The translations under genes and the position numbers were made by a program. A DNA stretch of 49,316 nucleotides. Source: Moorella sp. E308F. Its GTDB lineage: Bacteria; Bacillota; DSM-521; Neomoorellales; Neomoorellaceae. Below the pieces are notes generated by a model. The model worked only from the letters and a program-made list of their open reading frames with translations, did no database searches and was not told the DNA's origin. Of this stretch, positions 9,407-18,438 are shown piece after piece. The stretch is taken from assembly GCF_006538365.1 (NCBI RefSeq), contig NZ_BJKN01000003.1:13106-62421 (forward strand). The letters are read 5' to 3'. Position 1 is the first letter of the stretch. Each line of letters begins with the position of its first letter.

Positions 9407-9668
9407 CGCCGGAACAAATGTTTGAGCATATTATAACTCCGGCGGCGGGAAGAAAGCAAGAGGGAAGAGAACAGATGTAAGGAGGATTTTTACTAGCAGG
9501 GAGATATGTTAAAGTCTCTACAGGTTAAGAAAAGCGCCTTAATCTAACAATAACAGGAAGATGACACTTAGGAAAATTACCCTACAAACCAAGTGATGAG
9601 ACAGGTGGGTACAGTTTGACGCTTACGGCTACTTTTTAACGATTTGGGCAGCCTATTTCCAAAAAGGC

Positions 9669-9693
9669 AGGATTCTACCTCTCGGTGAAGAAT
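9669..9693 (+). promoter_or_regulatory. sigma-H-like promoter for ahcY
   Basis: AGGATTC at 9669-9675, an 11-base spacer and GAAGAAT at 9687-9693 fit the sigma-H pattern (AGGAWWW, RnnGAAT). It lies about 105 bases before the ahcY start. If right, ahcY is induced at the transition to stationary phase or sporulation. The remainder of 9407-9796 holds no visible gene. Confidence 0.45.
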
Positions 9694-9799
9694 AAAGCAT
9701 TGTTTAAAGAAGGCAAATCTTTGCAGATTGGGAGCGAAACTGTCGCTGCATCCTGGCCGCCGGTAAGATTGAGGTGTAAAGGTTAAGGAGGAAACGTTG

Positions 9800-11050
9800 A
9801 TGCAAGCATCAATCATTCGCGATCCCAACCTGGCCCCCGAAGGCCGGTTGAAGATCGACTGGGTCCGCAACAACATGCCTATCTTAAATGAAATTCGCCG
9901 CGATTTCGAAGAACGCCGCCCCTTTGCCGGCAAGCGGGTGGCCATCTGCCTGCACCTGGAGGCCAAGACCGCTTACCTGGCCCTGGTCATCAAGGCCGGA
10001 GGAGCAGAAGTAGCCATCTGCGGTTCCAACCCCCTTTCCACCCAGGATGACGTTTGTGCCGGGCTGGCCAGCCAGGGGGTTGCCGTTTACGCCCGCCACG
10101 GCTGTACGGCGGAGGAGTACAACACCTTCCTGAACAAAGTCCTGGACACCAGGCCTAATCTCATCATCGATGACGGCGGCGACCTGGTTCATCTCCTCCA
10201 TACCGGTCGGCGAGAAGTCCTGCCGGAGATTATCGGCGGCGCCGAGGAAACGACTACCGGGATTTTACGCCTGAAGGCCATGGAAGCCGAGGGGGTGCTG
10301 GCTTTCCCCATGGTCGCCGTTAACAACGGTGACTGCAAGCACCTTTTTGACAACCGCTACGGCACCGGCCAGTCCACCTGGGACGGGATCATGCGCAACA
10401 CCAACCTGACGGTCTGCGGCAAAACTGTGGTCGTGGCCGGCTACGGCTGGTGCGGCAAGGGTGTGGCCATGCGGGCCAAAGGCCTGGGCGCCCGGGTGAT
10501 TGTCACCGAGGTCAACCCCATTGCCGCCAACGAAGCCCTTATGGACGGTTTTCAGGTCATGCCCATGCGGGAAGCGGCCAGGTATGGGGATTTCTTTGTT
10601 ACCGCTACCGGCTGCAAGGACGTCATCCGCGGCGAGCACTACGCCGTGATGAAGGACGGGGCAATCCTCGCCAATGCCGGTCATTTTGATGTGGAAATAA
10701 ATAAACCGGAACTTATGGCCATGGCCAGGAGCCACCGGGTGGCCCGCCGCAATATCGAGGAGTTTGTCCTGGAAGACGGCCGGCGCATCTATCTCCTGGC
10801 CGAGGGGCGCCTGGTGAATATCGCTGCAGCCGACGGTCACCCGGCGGAGATCATGGATCTCACCTTTGCCCTCCAGGCCCTCTCCCTGGACTACCTGCTG
10901 AAAAATGCCGGCAAACTGCCCGCCAGGGTTCTTCCCGTGACTGAGGAAATCGACCGCCGGGTGGCGTCCTTACGCCTGCGCTCCCTGGGGGTGGAGATCG
11001 ATACCCTGACCGAAGAACAGGAACGCTACCTGGCCAGCTGGCGCCACTAG
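9800..11050 (+). CDS. ahcY: adenosylhomocysteinase (or S-inosylhomocysteine hydrolase)
   Basis: A 416-residue NAD-dependent hydrolase that splits S-adenosylhomocysteine into homocysteine and adenosine, removing the inhibitor of methyltransferases. Visible features: HLEAKTAYL, the substrate region [13 protein letters not shown] with the catalytic Lys and Asp near residues 180 and 184, and the Rossmann motif GYGWCGKG near 213. The C-terminal Lys/Tyr extension of mesophilic enzymes is absent, as in archaeal and thermophile enzymes; some such short forms prefer S-inosylhomocysteine made by a DadD-type deaminase. A broken DadD/MtaD-like gene lies at 473-1380. ATG 9800 follows AAGGAGG; a TTG directly before it is less likely. 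A strong terminator follows. Confidence 0.9.
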   Translation: MQASIIRDPNLAPEGRLKIDWVRNNMPILNEIRRDFEERRPFAGKRVAICLHLEAKTAYLALVIKAGGAEVAICGSNPLSTQDDVCAGLASQGVAVYARHGCTAEEYNTFLNKVLDTRPNLIIDDGGDLVHLLHTGRREVLPEIIGGAEETTTGILRLKAMEAEGVLAFPMVAVNNGDCKHLFDNRYGTGQSTWDGIMRNTNLTVCGKTVVVAGYGWCGKGVAMRAKGLGARVIVTEVNPIAANEALMDGFQVMPMREAARYGDFFVTATGCKDVIRGEHYAVMKDGAILANAGHFDVEINKPELMAMARSHRVARRNIEEFVLEDGRRIYLLAEGRLVNIAAADGHPAEIMDLTFALQALSLDYLLKNAGKLPARVLPVTEEIDRRVASLRLRSLGVEIDTLTEEQERYLASWRH

Positions 11051-11136
11051 TAGGTGGCATTCTGGACCCTGCCAGGGAAGACCATAAAGTAGCAATGGAG
11101 GCTAGAAACTAGAGCGTGATAAGTTTTAAAGAAAGT

Positions 11137-11184
11137 AAAATTCCCTGCCCGGCAGGAAAACTCAAAATGGCAGGGAATTTTTTT
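11137..11184 (+). terminator. rho-independent terminator with alternative inner hairpin
   Basis: AAAATTCCCTGCC (11137-11149) pairs with GGCAGGGAATTTT (11169-11181) and is followed by T's. The first arm can instead pair locally as CCTGCC-C-GGCAGG (11145-11156), which would break the long stem, so two exclusive folds exist between ahcY and the acyl-CoA synthetase. It may simply end ahcY or act as an attenuator. Confidence 0.6.
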
Positions 11185-11214
11185 ATGTATGCTTTTAGTA
11201 AGGAGGTTCCCGGG

Positions 11215-12690
11215 ATGTTACTCTGGCAACTGCCCCGGCGACATCGAGAAAGAATTGGGCAACCGGCTCTAGTTTATCAGGGTCAACAGATCACTTATGG
11301 CGAGCTGGTCGAATGGATCGATGCCTACGCCAGGCTCTTCCAGGAACTGGGTGTCAGGCCCGGCGAAAGGGTGGCCATCTGTTCTCCCAACTGCCCGGAA
11401 TTCATCTACAGCTACCTGGGAGCCCTGCAGGCGGGGGCTATTGTTGTACCCTTGAACCTGATGCTGACCCGGGAGGAAATCGCCTTTATCATCCGGGATG
11501 CCGGCTGCAGCACTATGGTCATTCACAGGATGATTGTGGAGCGTACGGGCCTGGCGCCGCAGCAGGCGGCTGCTCTGGGCTTGAAACACCTGCTGGTCCT
11601 TGACGAGAAAACCGCGGCCAGGGCCCAGGCTGCGCCACCGGCACCGCCGGTGACGGCATCAGAGGAAGATATCTGCGTTTTCCTCTACACCTCCGGCACT
11701 ACCGGTCGGCCCAAGGGAGCCATGCTGAGCCATAGAAACTTCCTGGCAGACATTGAAGCCATGGACGCCGTATCCAATCTGGGCCCGGAAAACAACTTCC
11801 TCTGCGTGCTGCCCATGTTCCACAGCTTTGCCTGGACGACCAGCGTCCTCCTGCCCCTGTACCTGGGCAGTACCATCACCATTAAAGAAAGCTTCCAGCC
11901 CAAGGATACGTTGAAAACCCTCACCGAAGAAAATATCACCGTCTTCTGCGGCGTACCATCCATGTATGCCGTTCTCCTGCGTATGGGCGAGAAGGGCCAG
12001 TTTAAGACCCTGAAGTTTGCTATTTCCGGCGGGGCTCCCCTGGCGGCAGAGGTCCAGCGCGGCTTTGAGGAAAAATATTCCTTTCCCCTGGTGGAAGGCT
12101 ACGGCCTTTCCGAAGCGGCGCCGGTGGTCTGCCTGAATCCGCTGTACGGCGTCCGCAAGCCGGGGTCCATCGGCCTTCCCCTGCCGGGGGTGGAGGTTAA
12201 AGTGGTGGACGATAATGACCAGGAAGTACCGGTGAATGAAGTGGGAGAGTTGGTAGTCAGGGGTCCCAACGTCATGGCCGGCTATTATAACCAGCCGGAA
12301 GAGACGGCCGCCGCCTTAAGGGGTGGCTGGCTCCATACCGGTGACCTGGCGCGGCGGGACGAGGACGGTTATTTCTACATTATCGACCGCAAGAAAGACA
12401 TGATCATCCTGGGCGGCTTTAATGTCTATCCCCGGGAGGTAGAGGAGGTCCTCTTAACCCACCCGGCCGTACAGGAAGCGGCAGTGGTCGGCGTCGGTGA
12501 CCCGCTCAAGGGTGAGACGGTAAAGGCTTATATTGTTTTGAAGGAAGGGGCCTCTGCCGACAGGCGGCAGTTACAGGAATTCTTAAAAGAATACCTTGCC
12601 GCCTACAAGATCCCCCGCTTATTTGAATTTGTGGCAGAGCTGCCCAAAAGCCCTACAGGCAAGGTGCTGAAAAAGCTATTGAAGGGCTAG
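11215..12690 (+). CDS. long-chain acyl-CoA synthetase (AMP-forming)
   Basis: A 491-residue member of the ANL superfamily, which activates a carboxylate with ATP to an acyl-adenylate and then transfers it to CoA. Motifs in order: the P-loop YTSGTTGRPKG near residue 158, VEGYGLSEAAP, the hinge/ATP region HTGDLARRDEDGYF near 373, DRKKDMII, and the C-terminal catalytic Lys in SPTGKVLKK near 482. It is soluble and of normal length. ATG 11215 follows AAGGAGG and matches the family start; an in-frame extension back to 11116 would cross the terminator. Substrate chain length cannot be told. The HD-domain gene follows after 67 bases. Confidence 0.88.
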   Translation: MLLWQLPRRHRERIGQPALVYQGQQITYGELVEWIDAYARLFQELGVRPGERVAICSPNCPEFIYSYLGALQAGAIVVPLNLMLTREEIAFIIRDAGCSTMVIHRMIVERTGLAPQQAAALGLKHLLVLDEKTAARAQAAPPAPPVTASEEDICVFLYTSGTTGRPKGAMLSHRNFLADIEAMDAVSNLGPENNFLCVLPMFHSFAWTTSVLLPLYLGSTITIKESFQPKDTLKTLTEENITVFCGVPSMYAVLLRMGEKGQFKTLKFAISGGAPLAAEVQRGFEEKYSFPLVEGYGLSEAAPVVCLNPLYGVRKPGSIGLPLPGVEVKVVDDNDQEVPVNEVGELVVRGPNVMAGYYNQPEETAAALRGGWLHTGDLARRDEDGYFYIIDRKKDMIILGGFNVYPREVEEVLLTHPAVQEAAVVGVGDPLKGETVKAYIVLKEGASADRRQLQEFLKEYLAAYKIPRLFEFVAELPKSPTGKVLKKLLKG

Positions 12691-12757
12691 GGAATCACCT
12701 TGAGTCCTGTCATTTTTTCGGTTAAAATGGTAACAGGCGGGAAGAGGAGTGGTCCCG

Positions 12758-13339
12758 GTGTCGGTGGCACCAGAGGTGGCAGGTTTGCTGGATCGCCTGC
12801 GTAAACACAGTATGACGACATACCAGCATTCCTGTAATGTCGGCAATCTGGCCTGCGCCCTGGCTGAGGGACTGGGGCTCCAGCAGGAAGAAGTGAACAT
12901 CATTACCCTTGGAGGCCTGTTGCACGATATAGGTAAAACGCGGGTGCGGGCGGCCATTCTCCACAAGGCGGCGCGTTTGACGGCAACGGAGTGGGAGATC
13001 ATGCGCCGCCACCCGGAATTCGGCGTCCAGATCCTGGCCGGTAATGAGAAATTTGAGGTCATTGAGCCCCTGGTGGCCTATCACCATGAACGCTGGGACG
13101 GGCAGGGTTATTGCGGCCTGGGGGGCAGCGATATTCCTCTGGGAGCCCGGATTATTGCCCTGGCCGATGCCTTTGACGCTATGACCTCCTGCCGGGCCTA
13201 CCAGTATTCCAAGAATTTGCTGGACGGTATCCAGGAGCTGGCGGCAGGGGCCGGTAAGCAGTTTGATCCCCGCCTGGTGCAGCTTTTTTTCGATGTCATG
13301 CCGGATATTCTCAAACGCAATAGCCGCCGGGCCGGTTGA
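12758..13339 (+). CDS. stand-alone HD-GYP-like phosphohydrolase
   Basis: A 193-residue protein consisting only of an HD-GYP-type domain. HDIGK at about 56-60 and HHERWDGQGYCG give the metal ligands, but the signature Pro of GYP is Cys here; DAFDAMTSCRAY completes the fold. HD-GYP domains hydrolyse cyclic-di-GMP; with the altered motif the substrate is less sure and the domain may be a divergent or effector form. GTG 12758 is preferred because AAGAGGAG is well spaced; a GTG at 12749 is also in frame. Downstream of the acyl-CoA synthetase, it ends at a shared terminator. Confidence 0.82.
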   Translation: MSVAPEVAGLLDRLRKHSMTTYQHSCNVGNLACALAEGLGLQQEEVNIITLGGLLHDIGKTRVRAAILHKAARLTATEWEIMRRHPEFGVQILAGNEKFEVIEPLVAYHHERWDGQGYCGLGGSDIPLGARIIALADAFDAMTSCRAYQYSKNLLDGIQELAAGAGKQFDPRLVQLFFDVMPDILKRNSRRAG

Positions 13340-13355
13340 AGAAGGTACAGACAGC

Positions 13356-13389
13356 AAAGCCACCGGGTATAAAAAACCGGTGGCTTTTT
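13356..13389. terminator. bidirectional terminator
   Basis: AAAGCCACCGG pairs with CCGGTGGCTTT around a GTATAAAAAA loop, followed by T's on the plus strand and A's before it, so it can serve both the HD-GYP gene and the convergent Cys-rich gene. Confidence 0.8.
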
Positions 13390-13393
13390 AAAT

Positions 13394-13840
13394 TTACCTT
13401 TTCTTGCGTTCCTTGTAGGCCTGCAACAACCTGCCGCCGGTGCCGGGGCTGTGGCGGCCGACCTGCATCAAGTAGGCAGAAACACTCCCCTCATAATCGA
13501 AATTTTCTCCGAGGAGGGCCAGCTCCAGGGCGCGGCGGGTGACGTTGATCACGCATTCTTCTTCGTGGTTGTCGCGGCAGTCCTGGCACTGCATTAAAAC
13601 TTCAACCAGGGCAGCAATTAGATCCTGCTGGTAGTAGACGCGCAGGTCGTCCTGGGGGATCAGCTCATGTCCCCGGGGGATGCGGACGGTATTTTTCTGC
13701 CGGGCATAGGCCAGGGCCGTCTGGGCGAAACCAATCAGGCAATGGGCTTTATTACAGGTGCCGCATTCGGCCACCGTCTTGCAGCAGCGGTCGATGGCTC
13801 CCTGAATCTTTTCCAGGTCGACATTACGGGCAGTCATCAT
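13394..13840 (-). CDS. hypothetical cysteine-rich protein next to siroheme reductase
   Basis: A 148-residue soluble protein, not recognised. It has two Cys groups, CCKTVAECGTCNKAHC near residues 19-34 and CQDCRDNHEEEC near the middle, suggesting metal or Fe-S binding, and a basic tail. GGAGGTCTAGC precedes the ATG. It lies 15 bases after the siroheme-reductase-like gene on the same strand, so it is probably co-transcribed and may be an accessory or electron-transfer partner. No signal peptide. Confidence 0.7.
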   Translation of the reverse strand: MMTARNVDLEKIQGAIDRCCKTVAECGTCNKAHCLIGFAQTALAYARQKNTVRIPRGHELIPQDDLRVYYQQDLIAALVEVLMQCQDCRDNHEEECVINVTRRALELALLGENFDYEGSVSAYLMQVGRHSPGTGGRLLQAYKERKKR

Positions 13841-13855
13841 GCTAGACCTCCAATC

Positions 13856-14566
13856 TTAAAACCCGGCGAAGGCGAGAAAGTCATTTTCTTCCGGCGGGCG
13901 GTACCGGGTCAGAAAATCCTCAGGCGGCAGGAACGGTTCCAGCCCCACTCGGGCAATGGTGTTGCAGAGGCGCTCCCGGGGTTCGGCCAGGGCATCGTAA
14001 CGTTCCAGGATAAAAGTGAGGAGATTTATGACCCCTTCCCCGGTAATGCAGGTGGCAATGGGACGGGCATGGATGGGTTTACGGCTGCCGCCCCGGCCGC
14101 CAAGGTAGACGTTATAGGTGTCGCTGCCGGTGGCAATAATGCCGTAATCGGCGCAGAGGGGATCGGTGCAGCCGCGGTGACAGCCGGCTAAGGCGATTTT
14201 AAAATCACAGGGAGTGGGACGGTTCATGAACCGGTCCTGGAGTTCCCCGCCCAGTTCGAAAACGTCGCTTAAAGACCGCTGGCAGAGGTCCTTGTTGCCG
14301 GCGCAGGCCTTGACATTGCGCACGATTTCGCCGAAAACGCCGACCCTTAAGCCAAGAGCAGCAACGCCGGCCCGTAAATCCTCCAGCTTTGTTTCCGGAA
14401 TGACAAATATCAAAGTCTGGCGAGTGGTCAATTTACAGTACTGGCAATCAACGTTCCGGGCCAGTTCCCCCAGTCCGGCCAGCTGGGCAGAGGTAAGCAC
14501 GCCGCACTTGGCGACGATGCCTACTCCCAGGTAACCGGAGCGTTGTTTAAAAATAGCGTCCCCCAT
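13856..14566 (-). CDS. small siroheme sulfite/nitrite reductase-like protein
   Basis: A 236-residue protein matching one ferredoxin-like half plus the siroheme-[4Fe-4S] domain of sulfite/nitrite reductases, like the small reductases of anaerobes. NVKACAGNKDLC and LAGCHRGCTDPLC contribute cluster Cys (first pair spaced one residue wider than the usual Cx5C), and TTRQTL is the typical substrate-side Arg motif. It would reduce sulfite or nitrite in the cytoplasm with an external donor. GGAGGTGATAGA precedes the ATG. First gene of a two-gene minus-strand operon, divergent from the zinc-ribbon gene. A non-catalytic siroheme-binding role cannot be excluded. Confidence 0.82.
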   Translation of the reverse strand: MGDAIFKQRSGYLGVGIVAKCGVLTSAQLAGLGELARNVDCQYCKLTTRQTLIFVIPETKLEDLRAGVAALGLRVGVFGEIVRNVKACAGNKDLCQRSLSDVFELGGELQDRFMNRPTPCDFKIALAGCHRGCTDPLCADYGIIATGSDTYNVYLGGRGGSRKPIHARPIATCITGEGVINLLTFILERYDALAEPRERLCNTIARVGLEPFLPPEDFLTRYRPPEENDFLAFAGF

Positions 14567-14685
14567 TCTATCACCTCCAGTAGTAATAACTATTATTTCT
14601 TCACGGAAGGGAAAATTCCTGCTTATAAGGGAAACTCTGCCGGGCTATACTAAGGAGGAAAATGTGAGGAGGGATTAAGATCGAG

Positions 14686-14841
14686 ATGGGTGCCGACAAC
14701 GCTCCGCTGAGTTACCGCTGCAGCCGCTGTGGCAATACCTTTAAGGTCAACCCGGGCGGCGCCAGTATCTGTCCTGTCTGCGGTTTTAACTGTGGCCCGG
14801 ATAAGTGCCGGCAGATGGAAACCTCTGATGAAGGTTATTAA
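14686..14841 (+). CDS. small zinc-ribbon protein
   Basis: A 51-residue protein. YRCSRCGNTF and ICPVCGFNC give two CxxC knuckles separated by about 15 residues, a rubredoxin-like/rubrerythrin-type zinc ribbon, followed by CGPDKC. ATG 14686 is the first usual start after a TGA at 14665; GAGGAGG at 14667-14673 is somewhat distant (12 bases). It lies 34 bases before queG on the same strand, probably one transcript. The function is unknown; a redox or nucleic-acid role is possible. Confidence 0.75.
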   Translation: MGADNAPLSYRCSRCGNTFKVNPGGASICPVCGFNCGPDKCRQMETSDEGY

Positions 14842-14875
14842 AGTTAAATTAAGTTAGGTAGAGGAGAACCGGATT

Positions 14876-15973
14876 ATGCTGGCAAGCGAACTAAAGGAAT
14901 GGGCGGCACGCCGGGGCCTGGTCCTGGGAATAGCCCCGGCCCGGCCCTTTGAATTTGGAGAGGAAGCTTTAAAATGGCGGGCGGAAAGAGGCCTAAAAAC
15001 CCCTTTTGCCAACGGTAGCCTGGAAGAACGTTGCCGGCCCCGGCTCCTTTACCCTGCGGCTCGTTCCCTGGTAGTGGTAGCCAGCCCCCACCCGGAACCG
15101 GCCGTTCCTCCGGGACCGGGGGAGGGACTGATTGCCCGTTACGCCCTGGGACCGGATTACCACGCTGTACTGCAGGGCCATCTCCGGGACCTGGCCGGCC
15201 TTTTACAGCAGGCCGGTGCCAGTTTGACCGCCATCCAGGTGGATAGCGGCCCCCTGCTGGAAAGGGAGGCCGCTTACCTAGCCGGACTGGGATATTACGG
15301 CGCCAGCTGCAACCTGATTATACCGGGACTGGGATCGGGTGCCTCCCTGGGACTCCTGATAACCGACCTGGATCTGGAACCCGGTGTACCCCTGGAACCA
15401 GCTGCCTGCGAGGGCTGCGGTCGGTGCCTGGCAGCCTGCCCGTCGGGAGCTTTAGTAGCCCCTGGCCGCCTGAACCCGGAACGCTGCCTGTCCTACCTGA
15501 CCCAGAAGCGGGGTGTGATCCCGGCGGAACTGCGCCCCTTTTTTAAGCAATATATCTGGGGTTGTGATGTCTGTCAGGAAGCCTGCCCGGCCAACCGGCG
15601 GGAAAAGGGGGGATTACGCGCAGAAATAACATCCGGTTCAGAGCAAAGGCTAACATGGCCGGACCTGGCTGCCATCGTTACTATGGATAAGGATCAATTT
15701 AAGCAAACCTTTGGTCCCACGGCTCTGGGCTGGCGGGGAAAAACAGTGCTTCAGCGCAATGCTGTCCTTCTCCTGGGCAACCGGGGTGACCCTCAGGCCC
15801 TGGCACCTTTAGCGCAGGCCCTGCGGGCCCCGGCCGCTGTGTTACGTGGGCATGCCGCCTGGGCCCTGGGGCACCTGGGTGCGGCGGCCCGCCCGGCCCT
15901 GGAAAAGGCCCGCCGGGAAGAAACCGACCCCTGGGTGCGCCGGGAGATTGAGGAGGCCCTGGCCTTCCAGTAG
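14876..15973 (+). CDS. queG: epoxyqueuosine reductase QueG
   Basis: A 365-residue cobalamin- and Fe-S-dependent enzyme performing the last step of queuosine tRNA modification, reduction of epoxyqueuosine. The N-terminal cobalamin-binding region contains VDSGPLLERE. Two [4Fe-4S] motifs follow, CEGCGRCLAACP near residue 180 and CDVCQEACP near 230, then a C-terminal HEAT-like repeat (QRNAVLLLGN, HAAWALGHLG) that contacts tRNA. Length is normal for the family. AGAGGAG precedes the ATG. A strong terminator follows. Confidence 0.9.
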   Translation: MLASELKEWAARRGLVLGIAPARPFEFGEEALKWRAERGLKTPFANGSLEERCRPRLLYPAARSLVVVASPHPEPAVPPGPGEGLIARYALGPDYHAVLQGHLRDLAGLLQQAGASLTAIQVDSGPLLEREAAYLAGLGYYGASCNLIIPGLGSGASLGLLITDLDLEPGVPLEPAACEGCGRCLAACPSGALVAPGRLNPERCLSYLTQKRGVIPAELRPFFKQYIWGCDVCQEACPANRREKGGLRAEITSGSEQRLTWPDLAAIVTMDKDQFKQTFGPTALGWRGKTVLQRNAVLLLGNRGDPQALAPLAQALRAPAAVLRGHAAWALGHLGAAARPALEKARREETDPWVRREIEEALAFQ

Positions 15974-15995
15974 ACGGCTGGCGGGCGTTGGAGTA

Positions 15996-16034
15996 ATATA
16001 AAACCCCGGTTTCGAGTTTACCGGGGTTTTATAT
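15996..16034. terminator. bidirectional terminator between queG and pgiA
   Basis: ATATAAAACCCCGGT pairs perfectly with ACCGGGGTTTTATAT around a 9-base loop. It is A-rich on one side and T-rich on the other, so it can terminate from both directions. Confidence 0.88.
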
Positions 16035-16095
16035 TGTCCATCTGGAAAACAGCCATTTTCATGCGTTGCAGGTGGCCGGCGTACTGCTAACGGCA

Positions 16096-16830
16096 CTACT
16101 TTAAAATTTTAAAGGCCTCCGGTTCGGCCACAAAGGCCTCATACAATGTTTTATTTTTAACAATACTAACGGGCTGGTTGAGATTGGGGGCGGCAACCAT
16201 CTTCAGGGCTACCGAATTTTGGTAGTGGGTATTTTTAACAAAGTCACCTTTACCGTCTTCGCCCTCCAGGTAGTAATAGGCGGCACCACGCTTCTCCCGG
16301 AAGGGACCGTAAAGGGAGGAAAAGTGGCTCTCAATGAGATTGGCCATGACCAGGGGTTGGCTGCCGGGGTTGATGGTTACATGGCCGTAGGCCGGAGGGA
16401 TGAAGACTTTGTCGCCTTTTTTGGCTTCGACGGCCATAATTTCTTCTACTTCACCGCTGCGGTTATTTTTCTGCAGCAGGTAAATGGCTTCCCCCTCAAG
16501 TACTTCGTAGTACTCGGGATAGGTTTCGGAAGAGTGGGGTTTCAGCGGGTGGAAGTGCCCTACGGTTTTAATATACTCTTTACCAATGGTACCCGGCAGG
16601 ACAACGGTTATATCGTAGCGGATGTCGTGCTGCTGGTACAATTGCCGGTCTTTTTCCAGGCAGACGCCCCGGTACATGTAATAAAGGGGCCGGTCGCTGG
16701 GTGGGACATCGGCATAGAGGACTGGTAGGGCATCAGCGAGACGCCGGATATCAGGTTCCGGGGCTAATACCCCGCTGGTAAAAGTTAAAAGACCACTGGG
16801 TTCCAGGGTAAAATGCTTCCCTAAAATCAT
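16096..16830 (-). CDS. pgiA: cupin-type glucose-6-phosphate isomerase
   Basis: A 244-residue metal-dependent phosphoglucose isomerase of the cupin (archaeal) type, interconverting glucose-6-phosphate and fructose-6-phosphate. The metal site is visible as GHFHPLKPHSSETYPEYYE, and the second cupin motif as PPAYGHVTINPG. ATG 16830 follows GGGGAGG; the open frame extends further upstream without support. It is about 50 residues longer than typical archaeal enzymes. Such enzymes occur in some thermophilic Firmicutes, probably by old transfer from archaea. It shares the strand with the unknown gene 94 bases upstream. Confidence 0.85.
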   Translation of the reverse strand: MILGKHFTLEPSGLLTFTSGVLAPEPDIRRLADALPVLYADVPPSDRPLYYMYRGVCLEKDRQLYQQHDIRYDITVVLPGTIGKEYIKTVGHFHPLKPHSSETYPEYYEVLEGEAIYLLQKNNRSGEVEEIMAVEAKKGDKVFIPPAYGHVTINPGSQPLVMANLIESHFSSLYGPFREKRGAAYYYLEGEDGKGDFVKNTHYQNSVALKMVAAPNLNQPVSIVKNKTLYEAFVAEPEAFKILK

Positions 16831-16924
16831 GGAGGATGACCTCCCCGGATTATTTTCTTTACCATTATAACCTAATGGCGCTGAAAAACAACCCTTTTTG
16901 GGGCCAGGGACGCTTTGCTGCCAT

Positions 16925-17296
16925 TTAGTTAGACTGCCTTTGCCCGTACATCTCCCGGAAAATGCGGGTAATAACCCTTTTTTCTTCTTCATCAAACAGT
17001 CGAGTCACGGAAAATTCCACCACGGTCGTCAGGGTACCATCGGGCAGCTCGTAAATCTCTGACTTGACAATGTGTCCGTAGCCCAGGACCTCCTCGCTTT
17101 TAGTCACAATCAGGGCCTCCATACCTACCGGGTGGGCCAGCTTATGGCCCTGGCGAAAGAATCCCAGGATAATATTACCACTGGTACGCTTCCATAGGAG
17201 CAGGTTTTCACCGTCGCCTTTTTGCTCGTTGGGTTTTTGCGGCAGTTCATCCACCGGTAGGCGGATCAGCCAGGTAAACTCGTACTTGTACCCCAC
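16925..17296 (-). CDS. hypothetical protein
   Basis: About 123 residues, soluble and mixed alpha/beta, not recognised. Notable stretches are YEFTWLIRLP, LLLWKRTSGNIILGFFRQGH and FDEEEKRVITRIFREMYG. The start is uncertain: GTG at 17296 has GAGGTG five to six bases upstream; ATG at 17302 sits right against it, and TTG at 17326 is also in frame. It is divergent from prkA across about 180 AT-rich bases. The N terminus resembles proteins binding a small ligand, but no function can be given. Confidence 0.65.
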   Translation of the reverse strand: MGYKYEFTWLIRLPVDELPQKPNEQKGDGENLLLWKRTSGNIILGFFRQGHKLAHPVGMEALIVTKSEEVLGYGHIVKSEIYELPDGTLTTVVEFSVTRLFDEEEKRVITRIFREMYGQRQSN

Positions 17297-17474
17297 ACCC
17301 ATCACCTCGGCGATATTTTTTGCCAATCCTTATATAATCATTCGGCTTCGCTCCTTAGTTTTCCTGCTTCTGTCAGCGATCTTCTTTTTCCGGTTCATGA
17401 TACATATTTATATAATACTCCTACCTTATATTCGCTGCTATTTTTCCTTTTCCCTGGAAAGGAGGAAGGGCCCG

Positions 17475-18236
17475 GTGAAAATCCTGCAACGCCTGGAGGA
17501 ATACCGCCAGGAAGCCAAAAAGTTATACTGGGAAGGCACATTTGCCGATTACCTGGCCATGGTGATTAAGAATCCCCAGCTGGCTCGTCTGGCCCATGCC
17601 CGGATATATGACATGATTGCTGCCGCCGGGGTAGAAGAAGTCGACGGCGTCAAGCGCTACCGCTTTTTTAGCGAAGAAATCTTTGGGCTGGAGCGTACCC
17701 TGGAAAAGCTGGTGGAAGAGTATTTTCATTCGGCCGCCCGCCGCCTGGATGTGCGTAAGCGCATCCTGCTCCTCATGGGGCCCGTCAGCGGTGGCAAGTC
17801 GACCATTGTAACTATGCTCAAACGGGGCCTGGAAAGGTACAGCCAGACCGATGCCGGCGCCGTCTACGCCATTAAAGGATGTCCCATGCACGAAGAACCC
17901 TTACATCTCATCCCACGGGAACTCAGGCCGGAGCTCCAGAAGGAATACGGTATCTATATCGAAGGCAGCCTCTGTCCCGTCTGCCAGCTGATGGTCGAAG
18001 AGAAGTATAACGGCCGGGTGGAGGAGGTACCGGTGGAACGCATCATACTTTCGGAAGAGAAACGGGTCGGAATCGGCACCTTCAGCCCTTCTGATCCCAA
18101 ATCCCAGGATATTGCCGAACTCACCGGCAGTATCGATTTTTCCACCATTGCCGAATACGGTTCCGAGTCGGACCCCCGGGCCTACCGCTTTGACGGTGAA
18201 CTCAATATTGCCAACCGGGGGATCATGGAGTTCCAG
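17475..18236 (+). pseudogene. prkA: prkA, 5' segment (codons 1-254), interrupted
   Basis: The N-terminal 254 codons of PrkA, a sporulation-associated AAA+/serine-kinase-like protein conserved in endospore formers. GTG 17475 follows GGAAAGGAGGAAGG. Seen: FADYLAMVIKNP, the Walker A motif LLMGPVSGGKSTIVTML, YAIKGCPMHEEPLHLIP, GIGTFSPSDPKSQDIAELTG and AEYGSESDPRAYRF. Homology stops after RGIMEFQ at 18234-18236; the frame then runs 21 more codons of non-prkA sequence to a stop at 18297. A full PrkA has about 630 residues. The next 34 codons lie at 28636-28737. Precise removal of 18237-28635 joins them in frame, so the gene is interrupted rather than decayed. Usual partners (yhbH, spoVR) are not in the window. 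Confidence 0.92.
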
Positions 18237-18259
18237 CTTACTCTTAGAACCATACAACG
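18234..18259 (+). repeat. left attachment site of element 1 in prkA
   Basis: The host half ends CAG (18234-18236). On the element side an arm TCTTAGAACCATACAACG lies at 18242-18259. Its exact inverse is at 28611-28628 beside the other junction. CAG is common to both junctions, so it contains the crossover. This is the expected geometry for a large serine recombinase. Confidence 0.85.
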
Positions 18260-18438
18260 ACTTGACAATAGAAACCGCCTGGGTGTTCCAGGCGTTTAGC
18301 AGGCGGGGAGGGGAGAGAGTAGGGAGTAGGGCGGATTAACCCCCGCAGATTGGACATATGCACCCGACATTAAGCTCTCTCGCAATTTTTCTTCAAGTTT
18401 TAAAGGGGCAAAGGCTTTCGAATACGCACCAATTTACG

